The notes under the pieces: model-generated
Seen by the model: the letters and a program-made list of their open reading frames with translations, nothing else
What the model was told of the DNA's origin: nothing
The model's database searches: none
Assembly: GCA_036873135.1 (NCBI GenBank)
Contig: JAPTYO010000040.1
Span: forward strand, 453,216 to 517,215
Direction: 5' to 3'
DNA: 64,000 nt
Source of the DNA: Clarkia xantiana subsp. parviflora
Lineage: Eukaryota; Streptophyta; Magnoliopsida; Myrtales; Onagraceae
Program-made: the position numbers and the translations under genes
Shown here: piece after piece, positions 37,701 through 49,193 of the stretch
Numbering within the stretch: position 1 is the stretch's first letter
Layout: each line of letters opens with the position of its first letter

Positions 37701-38892
37701 ATTTCAAAACCAATTCCGGCGCAGAACAGATCTGTTTCTACGAAAGTATATTAACGATTCTTAGTACTGATTCAACCATTGTACGCCTAATCTTTTGGAA
37801 TCGGTTCGGACTGATTTAGGTCTAAACGGACCGGTCCGGTCGAATTGATTTTTTATCCAACCCTAGTGTTAATGGATGTTACATCTGAAGTCTAAACTCG
37901 TTGAAGTATATGGGTCTAAAAAATACATACATGTCGTCACACTCCCGGAAATGTATCACGATAAGACGACGACGATAGATGGTCACTCATCATACTAATT
38001 AACAACCATTATTTCAATTCAATACACGACATATGGAAAGTGAGAAGCTTTATCCAAAGTGTTTTTCTTCGGCCGACCAAATGTTATCCATATATAGCTT
38101 GTCGGTGAGTATATATATGTTATGACGTCTCATGTATGAAATTGGCATGTCCCGATGATCTACTAGTCAAATTTCTCCATCTTTTCAGCACATTGTAAGT
38201 TATAAAGCTATATAATTAATTTTAGAAAATGTTGAGTCTGTTATACAGCAATGCAAACATGATAGGGGCAAAATAGTAAGCTTGGTAACTTCGGTTCTCT
38301 GCACAAGCGGCCCAATATCATTATTGTGGAGGCCCAAACTTAATAATTATTGTTATACTAAAGTTATAGTTAGGGTTCTAATCTATTTATTTTTTAGAAG
38401 GGTTTTAATTTTTAGCCAACAACATTTGTAACATATTGACTTAATAATTTATGAAATTGAAATAAATGTTTATTAACGAAACCTAAAATTAATTTTTAGC
38501 GGCGCAATACAGTGCCCTCGGGAAAATAAGCCACAAAAAATGTAGATAGATGCAATTTCTGATTGAATCCAACTAAGGCTGGAAATAAAGCGATTTTGAT
38601 AAATTTAACACTAAAGTCACAACCATGCTAATTTTTCCATTCATACCATAATCGTAATTATTAATGATATTTTTTATTATTATTATACATCATATCCATA
38701 TCCATATCCATAGCTATAACTACGATTTTTCACTTTAATTTACCTATATTTCTTTTTTAACTCTAATACTAACCGATAACCGTATTAATAAATGATATAT
38801 AAACAATTACGACAATTTAATTTCAAACCCAACTGAATCCTAAAGTAATCCAAAGTAACCCGGTTAAATATCTTATCTTGTTTGATTTTCAG
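34764..38892. other. 4.1-kb intergenic region
   Basis: AT-rich DNA between the sucrose transporter promoter and the ABCC relic. The only structured parts I could support are a hAT-like element at 37,451-37,866 and a stretch at about 37,300-37,411 that resembles 19,395-19,516. Short open frames at 35.3, 36.1 and 36.8 kb show no domain, no codon bias and no splice context; I do not call them. Confidence 0.5.
37451..37866. mobile_element. Candidate non-autonomous hAT-like element
   Basis: A 416-bp GC-richer island in AT-rich DNA. It starts CAGGGATGGGCATG and ends ATCCAACCCTAG, whose reverse complement CTAGGGTTGGAT matches the start with one gap and few mismatches. The inside is dense in GGTTC/GGACC motifs (for example CGGACCGGTTC and GGACCGGTCCGG). 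Short termini with GGGATGG are typical of hAT derivatives. The flanks TGTATTGA and TGTTAATG only partly match as an 8-bp target duplication, so the class is tentative. Confidence 0.4.
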
Positions 38893-39534
38893 CCTCTCCT
38901 TGATTTTTCTAATGATTATCCCAGATGGACTCATAAACCCAGGTAATACTAACAACATTAATACTGTGATTGTTAACTAAGCCTGAACTTTATTCGAAAA
39001 TGCAACTAATTAACTGAATTTATTTTTCGTCGAAATATATAAGTTCGTTACGCTCCGCACATGCCGCTCGTTTTGAGAGGAATCACGTGTACTTTCACGG
39101 GAGGAACGAAAACCGGCATTGCGGGAAGAACCGGAGGCGGAAAATCGACGTTAATTCAGACACTGTTTAGAATCGTGGACCCTACTGGGGGTCGAGTCAT
39201 GATCGATGGTGTCGATATATGTTCGATAGGAGTCCACGATCTTCGATCGAGGCTGAGCATTATTCCGCAGGATCCAACCATGTTTGAAAAGCAATCTCGA
39301 CCCTCTCGACGAATATAGCGATATGGTTCTCTTGTTAGATCAGGGTTAGTAGTACTTTCATCTTCTTTGATTCTTACCCTAAATTTTAGTTGCTGAAATG
39401 GGTTTACCTGGGAATGGATGATGCAGGTTTAGTTTGTGAGTACGATGCTCCAAAGAGATTGCTTGCAGACAAGTCATCCTCATTTGCCCAGCTTGTTACA
39501 GAATACACCATGCGCAGTTGCTGAGGAGACTAGC
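38893..39534 (+). pseudogene. Broken ABCC (MRP-type) transporter relic
   Basis: Pieces of the end of the second membrane domain and of the second nucleotide-binding domain of an ABCC transporter. A block at 38,893-38,941 encodes LSLIFLMIIPDGLINP and ends at a GT donor. 39,043-39,344 encodes [18 protein letters not shown], an intact Walker A ([10 protein letters not shown]) and [13 protein letters not shown]. An in-frame TAA (39,040-39,042) sits directly before it. After MFE the frame is shifted by a small deletion; shifted back, [11 protein letters not shown] appears and then jumps straight to MVLLLDQG. The signature motif, Walker B and the H-loop, roughly 100 or more residues, are therefore missing. 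A final exon, 39,427-39,534, encodes the family-typical C-terminus ending FAQLVTEYTM. Preserved introns indicate a decayed DNA copy rather than a retrocopy. It cannot make a working pump. Confidence 0.85.
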
Positions 39535-39892
39535 TAGCTAGTGTGTTTATACTGTAATTCTTAATTTTTACCTGTTATCTCATGACACGGTAATTTATTC
39601 AACTCGTGGTTGCATAGGCTGAATAAGGTAAATCCAAGTAATTACTTACAAAGTAAATCCAAAGTTAGAGGGAATTTAAAGTATTCAATTGCTACCAGCA
39701 AACAAATCATTGCAGCAGAGAGACCATCATCATAGTTAATTATTCATACTTACGATGGCTCGGGTTGCAGCAGCTTAATCGTCCTAACCTTTTCACCATT
39801 TTCCCTCAGCAGCACAAACTTGTCATGAGTCGGAGAGTCAGGTTACCTTGAATCGAACGATCTAGTTTACATAAAACGAACAGTAAGCATAA
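39535..39892. other. Convergent intergenic region
   Basis: Between the ABCC relic and the last open part of the phosphatase gene; probably includes the phosphatase 3' untranslated region. Nothing else recognised. Confidence 0.4.
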
Positions 39893-42224
39893 TTAAATAG
39901 TTTTTTTTCCCCAGAAATTACATATATTAAACAAAAACATAAGCATGACTGTAATAAGATGTAAAATTATGTACCAATAATTGGAGGTAGTAGTAGTCCC
40001 GCGATCATACTCTGAAATCAGGCAGTCCAACTCATCGATGATAGCATTATAGCAGAAACGATATTGATCCTATTCAACGTTTCCAATAATAACAATAATC
40101 AGCATCGTGATTCATATTTCAAGTGCACATTTCAGACAGCAAAATACTAATTGGAGAGCCACCCTTCATTTCGACACCAAATATTCATGCACAGAAAAAT
40201 ACTAATATGTGTTTGAACAATATACCTGTGTTTGAACCATCCCAATTCTTTGTGATCTAAATGTGCTGATAGTACTGACTAGATCCAATGCAGACATGTC
40301 ACCATTCAGAACTCGTTGGATTGTGTTGTGTATTGTGCAGTATGTTCCTGTCCTTCCTATACCTGCACTGAGAGCGAAAAAAGGTGTCAGATAAACCACC
40401 AAAGTCATGCACTAACTATCATAATTAGGTTTGAGACTCATTCCAAACCTGCAGTGAACCACTATAGGGCCTAAACTGGGTGGAACATGGCATATCCGTT
40501 TGAATATTTCACGAACAGCAACTGTGTCTCCTGGAACTCCATGGTCAGGCCAATCAGGGTACAGAATATGAAGAACAGACAGAGGTGGCTGACCTGCCTG
40601 AAACAGTAGAGCCATAGAGCAATATCAAGAAATGCATCAACCACAATTAGCTCTCATTGAGTTTAAAATGCTATAAAAAAATGTGTATTATCTAGATTTA
40701 TACCTCTTTGTAGTTCACCTCCAAGTGACGCAACACCAACGAAGAGTCGGTCGTTTTTGTCCATTTGGTCTCCAAGCAAATATTTCCAAAGTCTCTAGGA
40801 CCGTCTTCAGCTTGGAAATAATCTCCACATTTTACCATCTGCGAGGAAAATTGGAGGGCATATTGGGAACCATACAAAGTTACAAATACATATATAAGAG
40901 GGAAAAAGGATTTATTTTAATATCAAAAGTAGGGCATTATTAATAATGCACCAAACCAAGGGGTATCAAAACAAAACTAAAAACACTAGGAGAGATTCAC
41001 AGACAAGCTATTGCTTCTAAAGTGTCCACAAATATATGTACATCTACACTATAAAGAAAATGTACAGTTCTAACCAAATTTTCTATGATATTCGTGACTT
41101 TATTAGGCTAAATTACCTTGATGCCTGAAGAATTCAGAGAAGAGTAGTTATCAACCAACCGAGTAAGCATTACAATAGCCGGGGAATGACATTGCAGCAT
41201 CATCTGCCAGAAATCCTCATAGGTATGTGGCAATGGGCCTTGCGTAGCTATGAACTGATTGACATTTTCATTTGAAGAGCCCTACATAAACGACAATTAT
41301 ATAAGGATCGCAAAGAACACAATCTTTCGGATAAATCAACATGAATATGATCAACTAACCGAAATAAAGCTTGCATTGATATAGCCCTTCGCAGCAGTTC
41401 TGTAATCCTTAGATGAGTCAAGCACAACCCTATTCTTGTCAACTGAAAATGAGATAAGTACAATCCTCTCACAAAAGTCCTTTGTACGCCAAAGAAAACA
41501 GAAAAGTGGTGCATTGATTCAAGATGAAGCTTACATGGTATGACATCTCTGTAACGGTTTTTGCTCGAATTGACCTCAGCAAGTGCAACAGTACAGCTTA
41601 GCATCATGTCAGATGATCTAAGTCTATTTGCCTGTAACCGACAAGAGTCAAACCAGGATGGAACGAACCCTTATAACATAATAATGAATAAATGCATAAA
41701 GTTCAAAGTTAACATCCATCTATGAACAATTTCCAGTATGAAGCTTGGCCTGAAATTATAGGAAACTTCGCAAGATGAATTAAAATAGAAATCCATGCGA
41801 AGATTCCAGTTTTTCCTACTTATCAACAAGCCGTTTTATATACATGCAGATGTTGCAGAACACAAATACAGAATACCAACGATTCATTGGTCATTTCTGT
41901 TTGATTATTAGACAACACAGGGCTCATTGGAGGATTACCTAGCCTAGCCATTTGCCAACAAAACATGCGCAAAACCTAATTTCTTCAGCAAGCGCCATGT
42001 CTGAAGTCACTCAACCATTAACAATTAACCGCACTCAAAATGCAAACCTGCAAGTTAGCGAACTCCTGCAGTATCCGATCAGGCGTACGGATCCTCTCCT
42101 TGAGAACTCTCACTGCTTCCGTACAGTACTTGTACTGATCGGGCGTTAGGGGAAGCTTCGGGGGAGAATCAACGGAGAAATTAAACGAGGGCGCCGGATG
42201 GGACGGCGACGTGATGTTGGCCAT
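39893..42224 (-). CDS. PTP1: Protein tyrosine phosphatase, PTP1-like
   Basis: Eight exons on the minus strand: 42,224-42,048, 41,631-41,535, 41,442-41,360, 41,281-41,117, 40,838-40,704, 40,597-40,449, 40,367-40,226 and the last from 40,069. It has the classical tyrosine-specific phosphatase domain: [33 protein letters not shown], the WPD loop (YPDWPDHG, Asp 237) and the active-site loop [10 protein letters not shown] with nucleophile Cys 268, split by intron 6 between C and S. The cytosolic Arabidopsis counterpart (At1g71860) dephosphorylates MAP kinases. The end is uncertain: after [20 protein letters not shown] (to about 40,010) the frame stays open to a TAA at 39,893-39,895, but a GTATGA donor inside this stretch could lead to a further exon. 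The gene symbol is by family resemblance. Confidence 0.9.
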
Positions 42225-42960
42225 GGATGATTGCGGCGGCGGCGATCGCCGGTGGTGGCTCCTAGAGCAGCGAGAGGTGAAATTCCCCAGCTGGGCTCTT
42301 TGGGAGGTCTGGGGTCGATTCGATTCTAGCGGAGCAGAATGATTGGTAGGCTGACTCCAGTCCGCGCGATCTTGAAGGAGAAAAGTGTGGTACGATGTAA
42401 TCTTTTCCTCTGCTAGAGAGAAGAAAGAAGAATGCTGTTTGATTTGATTTAGCCCAAAGAATCAGAGAAGACTTTCCTGATTTGGTTAAATGCACTGTAT
42501 TTTTGGTAAACTACATACATTATTCCAGTGTTTAGTGTTTTGTTAGGTGTGAATTGCGTTGCTAATGGGTCTAAGTAGAGACGATGGTTGATTCTGTTGA
42601 AAAAAATTTATATTGTTCGAATATTATATAGCGGAATGAGGTATTTTCTTTAAAAAAAAAAATTAAACGTTTTGTTATAAAATATGTTTGACTTAAATTT
42701 ACTTTTGTTGAAATATATATTTTCTTTTAAATTTTTAGTGTAATTCGTTTACAATTTGTAGATTTTTAGTGTATCAATTAGTTAACTGTTACTTTAAACA
42801 GTTAAATAGCACGAGAGTTGTCATCTATCTTATCAGTTTAGTCTCCCAATTTGTATTCCTAACTTCTTATTCAAATTATTTCCCAAACAATTTCAATCTA
42901 ACACTTGTGACTTTATAATTTACTGTATTTTTTAATTTTGGAGTAAAATATCATTGAGTA

Positions 42961-42970
42961 TTATTATTAC

Positions 42971-43010
<40 letters not shown>
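42961..43010. repeat. (TAA)n microsatellite
   Basis: About 13 uninterrupted TAA units following three ATT units, in non-coding DNA between the PTP1 and small-protein genes. Confidence 0.9.
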
Positions 43011-43805
43011 TACATTGAGGGCTCTGTACTCTTTGTTTGCATACTAGTTGCACAATTGCACTCTTACTTCGCTGCCGACTTAAATGTCCAGCGCCCCCAT
43101 TGAAGATTGAACATCTGTTCACTGTCACTGTGCTGATACATTAATATTTGCATAATCAGTTACTCATTTCACTAAGTTAAGTTCACTTCTTCTACAGGCG
43201 CCTCTTTTATCGTTTCCCAGGATCTAGACCATCTTTAGAATCATCGTCATCATCACCATTCCAATTAAAAACCGAATAATACCAGAAAAACCCATTGCAA
43301 GAGAAACAAAGCAAGAAAGAGGTAACTTTCTTATCCCAGATCCCAATTTTCTTCTTGATTATCCATTCTTTGCTATTATTGAGTACTCATTGACTGTACA
43401 GTCGTAGCGCCATGTCTTCACCGTAGATCGCAAGTTTGCTAAAGTCGCTTCCTTTCATGGGTATTGGAAAAAATGATCTCTCGATTAGTTTCATCATGTA
43501 AAAAATCTGATCTTGGTGGTGGGTTTCTCTAATTATGTTTCGTAATTGAACTGGGTGCTCCTCTGATTTTGATTTTGGGGATTCTAGGGTCAGGGATTGT
43601 TCTTTAGATTTTAGGGTTACGTTTCTTGTGGCTGCCGGAAAAGGAGCTTTTCAGCGTTTGCTGAATGGACTGTGCTTTCAATTGCTGAATTACAATCAAT
43701 GAGTGTCTCCATATTTAAAATCTGAACGCAAATCAGGTTTGTTGATTCGCATTGTGAGATGCCTTAAGTTGAGTCTTGAAACCTTGTGCCAAAATGAGTC
43801 GAAAA

Positions 43806-43900
43806 AAAGGGGAAAGCAACAAATCTGATAGTTGGCACACCGAATATCAACATTTTAAATCTGGGACAACAATTAGAAACATTGTCTATAGTTGGGACTA
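43806..43900. mobile_element. Second, single-ended copy of the E2-intron MITE
   Basis: The sequence GAATATCAACATTTTAAATC followed by TGGGACAACAATTAGAAACA and TTGTCTATAGTTGGGACT matches one terminus of the element at 20,329-20,682 (there ATATCAACATTTTAAATC...GGACT). Only this end is visible, so it is a truncated copy or solo end, inside the inferred leader intron of the gene at 44,487. Confidence 0.65.
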
Positions 43901-44486
43901 ATTTTATGTTCTTGTAATCAGCAAAACATGGGTATTTGAATGCCTTAGGTTCCTAAATCCTAATTGGTTTCGGAAGAGTAGTAACTTAGCTGCCCATCTT
44001 CTGGTTTAATAATCCAACCACACCTCCATAGACTTTGATAGAGAGTGGTGAAAGACATAAGTATGGAGGCCTTATTTCCATGTTCTGAGTTCAATTATCT
44101 CATTGTTTTTCATCTAGAACCATACTGTTACCAAGCAACTGACAGTTTTAACTCTAGTCTGGGCCTAGCGGTTTCAGAAAGGTCCTCCCGTGTTAGTAAT
44201 TTGTATTATATAGTCATCACATCTAGTTTTCTCGTTAGTAGCGATCTAAATCTGTTACATTTTGCACTTATGCAAAAAGATATATTGTGTAAGACAGTAG
44301 AAGTAACATTTGAAATCTGCTAATTGAAATCCAGTTCTTAAAGGAACAAGAACAACTGCTAATTGAAATGTAGTTCTTGTTTAATGCTGATAGGTTGGTT
44401 TTGACGGATTGTTTGATGAGAGGCTATATCTTATGCAAAATTTTGTATTTTTTTGTTCCAGACAGACATTTCTTGTGTTCTGGACA

Positions 44487-44774
44487 ATGAGTTTGGCATG
44501 TTTGGTGTGCCACAGCGCGGAGAGTCCATCATCACAGTCATTTAGGAGCTACTCTGTCTCGAGCTCTGACAATGAAGGAAGATGCTCTGCAATCGCTAAC
44601 TGTTTGACAAGGAGGCCGTCCCTTCCTCTGCCCCCAACACGATCGAAAGTGACTCCTCATCCAAACAGCACCCCAGGAATGGGGGGCCCACCACGCCTTG
44701 TTAGGAGCCACGCGGTGAGTAGGGATCTTGTGAGGGACTGGAATTTTGATGAAGTCGTGATGGTGGAACGCTAG
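44487..44774 (+). CDS. Small conserved plant protein of unknown function
   Basis: 95 residues starting at the ATG in GGACAATGAGTTTGGC, placed 25 bases after an inferred splice acceptor at 44,461. The longer open frame from 44,409 would begin inside the intron. The protein starts MSLACLVCH, has a serine-rich stretch (SSQSFRSYSVSSSDNEGRC), a basic proline-rich middle (RRPSLPLPPTRSK) and a strongly conserved-looking tail (RLVRSHAVSRDLVRDWNFDE). I recognise this pattern as a widespread but uncharacterised plant family; no domain or function can be assigned. It is probably soluble and largely disordered. The leader intron suggests regulated or enhanced expression, which is inference. Confidence 0.75.
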   Translation: MSLACLVCHSAESPSSQSFRSYSVSSSDNEGRCSAIANCLTRRPSLPLPPTRSKVTPHPNSTPGMGGPPRLVRSHAVSRDLVRDWNFDEVVMVER

Positions 44775-45711
44775 AGACGGGGTTCGGTTAGATGAGATAT
44801 AGATGGACCCATGTTTGTTGTGTTCTAATAGTTGTGTTAAGTACCTACACCTATGTGTATGTATTGATAACTTCCCATATGGTGAACCTTTAGCTTATGA
44901 ATGGATGTAGCTTGAAAGTGAATCTGGTTACAAGGAATTTGTGGAGGCAAAATATCATGGAATGTGCAGTATGTGAGAATCCCTTTGTTTCTCTAGCTCT
45001 AAGATCAGATATATTTCATCCTATAATATTTCAATGAGAATTCTCTAGCATGTGTTTCCCACAAAAGGGACCTATGTTTGAATCCCAACCTGTAATTAAG
45101 TTGTTATTTTTCTTTAGGAAGTATAATTAATTATATAATTTAAGTTAGTTTATTATTGAACCCTGAAACTTATAATATAATTGGAAGAAAGATACTCCTG
45201 CTTGATTACTCATTAAGTTTTTGGAAAAATAATAATTTATCATTAAGTCATCATTAACAATTTTGGAGATTTAAAATTCAAATTTATATATTCATTTGTT
45301 ATTATTTTGTAAGAGCTGACAATTTTAGAATTTTAAAAGTAAACAAATTTTATTAAATAATATTATATTATTTTAAATAATATTTACATATTAATATATT
45401 TATATGAAATTTAGTGTTTATTTTAATTTTTTAATTTGCATACATCAGTTCAACAAACTAATTAGAAATAAGATATTTTGTTTATATAAAGTTTAATTAA
45501 AATAAAATTCTTGAATAATATATAAGTTAAAGACTAAAATAATATAAATTTTCACTTAAACATCCAATAGACTGGTACAATATTGTTGCATGATACGTGT
45601 GGGCCATTTAAGTTAAGAGTCTTTGACATTTAGGTGTGAGAAAAAAGTGACAATCGTTTCAGTTTATATCTGAATGAATAAATCGGTATATTATAAAACC
45701 CGATCTCAAAA

Positions 45712-45765
<54 letters not shown>

Positions 45766-46035
45766 CCAAAGCCAACAACGCAACAGAAATAGGATTAGTA
45801 GAGGCGCGGCCGTGTTTATGTTGCCTTCTCGGCTAAGAGAAGAGAAGAGAACGAAGTGGTTGCAGGTCAATCATTATTATCTCTAATGCAATTATAATCT
45901 CTCGTCATCACACTTTAAGAGACACCGGACCCAATCCATACTTTCTCTACTTACTTCCTCCATACATCGTCCACCCTTCACACGAATCGATTAGCATATC
46001 GCGGTTTCCTTCGATCTACCATCTGATCGCCGATC
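44775..46035. other. Intergenic region with (ATT)n microsatellite
   Basis: Very AT-rich from 45.1 to 45.7 kb, then a (ATT)n run at 45,713-45,765 (about 17 units), then a less AT-rich stretch of about 270 bp that is probably the promoter and leader of the IST1-like gene. The open frame at 45,674 is mostly the microsatellite and is not real. Confidence 0.6.
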
Positions 46036-48375
46036 ATGTCGATGCTGGATTCTTTCTTCAACAAGGGCGGCTTCAAAGCTGCAAAATGGTAATTTGCAGA
46101 AATCTTGATCTCTTATTCCTGTTTCAAGGACTAGTTTCTGTGTTACAATTGCTCTAACTTTCTTAGATAGCTAAAACTTACCTTGGATTGATTAGGCTAG
46201 GCGTTTAGTTTTTCTTTCTCATTTTGCAACTTCTTACTAGCCTGAGTTGTAAGTTGTGGTTTTGCTCAATTGATTTCAGATAAGAAGAAGCTATTGTTTA
46301 TTTAAATATCTGTGGACTTATTTGACATATATGTGAGAATTCAACCATTTGTTGTCACTCTTAGTGAAGTCATATTTCATGTTGTACTTTTCGGAAATTT
46401 GTAGTTTTTGATGCTTGAATTTTGTTGATGTGTTGTTGCAGTAAAACCCTTTTAAAATTGACAATTCCTCGGATAAAGCTATTGAGGAACAGGAGGGAGA
46501 TACAACTGAAGCAGATGCGGCGTGATATCGCCAAGCTTCTTGAAACTGGTCAAGAAGCTACTGCCCGAATTCGGGTACTGATTCCTTCCCATATCCCTCG
46601 GCTTCAATGTTATAACAAATTGTGGAAGCTTGAATTTGTAGCCTTATTGATGGTTTCTTTCAGGTGGAGCATATAATTAGAGAGGAGAAAATGATGGCTG
46701 CTCAGGAGATCCTTGAGCTATTCTGTGAACTAATTTCAGTTCGCCTTCCCATCATTGAAGCACAGAGGTTATACCCAAATATCTAATCATTTGCCTGTTA
46801 TATCTAATCATGGAAGCTCCTTTCTTGAACTGGTGTGATTAACTAATGATGTTTGAAATCAAATAGAATAAGACTCTTGTAAATGCTTAATCTGAACTAT
46901 CTTTTTCCGTTTTTGGGATTTAGAGAGTGCCCTCTTGATCTTAAGGAAGCGATATCAAGCGTATGCTTTGCTGCACCAAGATGTGCAGATCTTCCAGAGC
47001 TGCAGCAAGTTCAGATGATGTTTGTTGGAAAATACGGACGGGAATTTGTTGCAGCTGCCTCTGAGCTCATGCCCGACTGTGGTGTTAATCGTCAGGTCCT
47101 TTTTCATTTTTGTCAGCATCTTCTAATTCGGGCGAAAATTGGGTCTATCCATTTCATTCATTAACAGAATTCTCCTTAATGCTGCGAATACAGATAATCG
47201 AGATGCTCTCAATTCGGGCCCCTCCAGCTGCAGATAAGCTAAAGCTTCTTAAGGAAATCGCTGAAGAAGATGAACTTGAATGGGATCCAGCTACCTCAGA
47301 AGCTGAGCTTTTCAAATCTCATGAGGATTTGCTGGTAAATATGATTGTCTTCACTTCGATTTTATTTTCTTTAAAGATCTAAACTAAGAAAATTGATTAT
47401 CTTGATTCACTACTCTGTTGAATACCAAAATCTGTGCTTTTCTTGAATCTCTATTATCCTTTCTCATAAAAAGTTTACATATGCTTTTACCAGAATGGAT
47501 CATCAGAATTTACGACTGGAGCAAAATTGCCACTTCCGAAGGAAAAGCACGATGAATCTCTGTACTCAGCTCCTGAACAACCCAACCACGAAGAAGATGA
47601 AGACGACTCCTTAGACTTCCCAGAAGTCCCCAAGGCATCAGTAATCCGCGCCTCAGCGCCACTGCAAATGTTTCCACTCTCACCACAAGCTTTTCACACT
47701 CAAGATCCAGAACTGCACGAAACTAAGGAAACCCTAACTCGCTCAGGACCCAATGAAGAAGAAAAAGAGTTCGAACGAACACTAGATACTACTAAACAGT
47801 TTCTACCGTTCATTTCTCCACCATCGTTTCCTTCTTCATCGTTCTCTGTAAGAGACGAGCCCAAGGAGACACCGCCTGTGGGTCCCGCTCCCGATCTTTC
47901 AAGGACAAGGAGCAGTGAGGCTAGTATTGATCTGCAAGATGTGATCACAGCTGCAAAGGCTGCTGCTGAAACGGCTGAGCGTGCAGCTGCTGCAGCCAGG
48001 TCAGCTGCCAGCTTAGCACAGCTCAGAATCGACGAGCTGAACTTGAAGAAAGACACTAGCGTCCTAAACCCTGTCCCGGACACTAGCTTCGATGATAACC
48101 CGTTTGGAGCAGAGACTGTTGTTAATGAGAGTCCCTCGGATTCACCTAAAGTTCATCGAGATATCCACAAGTCGGAAGTACCTGAAGATTCCCCAACTGA
48201 CAAGTTGATATTTGATGATGATTCTCCTTCTCCTCCAAAGCACCAGCCTGAGAGATTGCCCTCCATGGATGACGATCCATATTCGACATACCCGAGCTTG
48301 TTTTCCTCGCAGAACTCAACAAATGGAATGAACAGCCATTTGTTTAATGAGGCGCGGTTTGACAGGGACCCTTGA
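46036..48375 (+). CDS. IST1-like protein, ESCRT-III/VPS4 regulator
   Basis: Six exons: 46,036-46,088, 46,442-46,574, 46,664-46,767, 46,924-47,095, 47,194-47,334 and 47,494-48,375; 494 residues, all phases consistent. Residues 1-180 form the IST1 domain: MSMLDSFFNKGGFKAAKCKT, KLLRNRREIQLKQMRRDIAK, ARIRVEHIIREEKMMAAQEI, LDLKEAISSVCFAAPRCADL and KYGREFVAAASELMPDCGVN. The C-terminal part is acidic, proline- and serine-rich, with one alanine-rich predicted helix (ITAAKAAAETAERAAAAARS). In yeast and plants such proteins bind ESCRT-III and modulate the VPS4 ATPase in multivesicular-body sorting on endosomes. The Arabidopsis match is ISTL1 (At1g34220, from memory). It lies next to SERK in convergent orientation, as neighbouring locus numbers suggest in Arabidopsis. 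Confidence 0.92.
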
Positions 48376-48905
48376 GTCTGAAATCTTAATCGGAAACAGG
48401 TGAAATGATCGGAATTTATGTGAGGTTGTTCTTATATGTGTAAATCTGGCTGTATTAGTAGTTTGGTTGTGGAGATATGCGTATTTTGTTGGACATCATG
48501 GTGATGTAGTAGTTTCTGTAATTGCTATGGACTTGTTTTGGAGTTCAGCTATTATATATTTCTCCAAAGTTTGAGCTATCAAGTTTCAATTTTTCTTATA
48601 GCTCAGCTATCATTTGCACTTTTACCGGCAAATAACAAACGTGCAAATTTCTGTATCATTTTTCTAACAATTTAGATGAATTTTTTTATCCTAATAAAAA
48701 GTTATATTTGTATAAATTGTCCAAACTCACAACATTCAAGTAGTAATTTATTAAGTGACCTCATTATATAAATTCGGTAAAAATTCAAATTCAACTTTCT
48801 TTCACTTAATATTTTCGCTACGCTTAGAATTTACATCGATTGAGGATAAAGGAGAATTCTTGATTTGTTTTCCATCTAAACAAAAGAAAAAAGGATTGAT
48901 CAAAT

Positions 48906-48964
<59 letters not shown>

Positions 48965-49193
48965 AAAATACCAACAAATAGCAAATGCACATCCTTATAT
49001 ATTCTCAAGAGACCAAGTAGGAGAAACTGAAACCTTTGACCATCCAAAGCAACAAAATGACTTAGACCTCAACTCAAAAAAGCTTGACTCATATGTGCAA
49101 AGTAGATAAAATGATTACAATGCTTAGCCATGGCTTTTGCATACACAAGACAAATCAGGACATTACATGTCTGTTAATAATCTAACATGTCCG
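48376..49193. other. Convergent 3' flanks of IST1-like and SERK genes
   Basis: AT-rich, non-coding, with a long (AT)n run at 48,909-48,961. The open frames seen on both strands at 48.75-49.05 kb consist of this run. Confidence 0.6.
48909..48961. repeat. (AT)26 microsatellite
   Basis: 26 uninterrupted AT units; self-complementary, so it can form a hairpin or cruciform and is likely to vary in length between individuals. Confidence 0.95.

Larger units (their letters stand above)
42225..44486. other. Divergent region: PTP1 promoter, then leader and leader intron of the next gene
   Basis: From 42,225 the region holds the PTP1 5' leader and promoter. From about 43,190 a pyrimidine-rich then purine-rich stretch looks like a 5' untranslated exon ending at AAGAAAGAG|GTAACT (donor GT 43,322-43,323). 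The matching acceptor is TTTTGTTCCAG at 44,451-44,461, giving a leader intron of about 1.1 kb. A (TAA)n microsatellite lies at about 42,961-43,010 and a MITE end at 43,806-43,900 inside the inferred intron. Confidence 0.5.

Noticed and set aside
45674..45886. Open frame rich in isoleucine
   Set aside because: It is a translation of the (ATT)n microsatellite.
48755..49047. Open frames with IYIYIY runs on both strands
   Set aside because: They are translations of the (AT)n microsatellite in the convergent 3' flanks.
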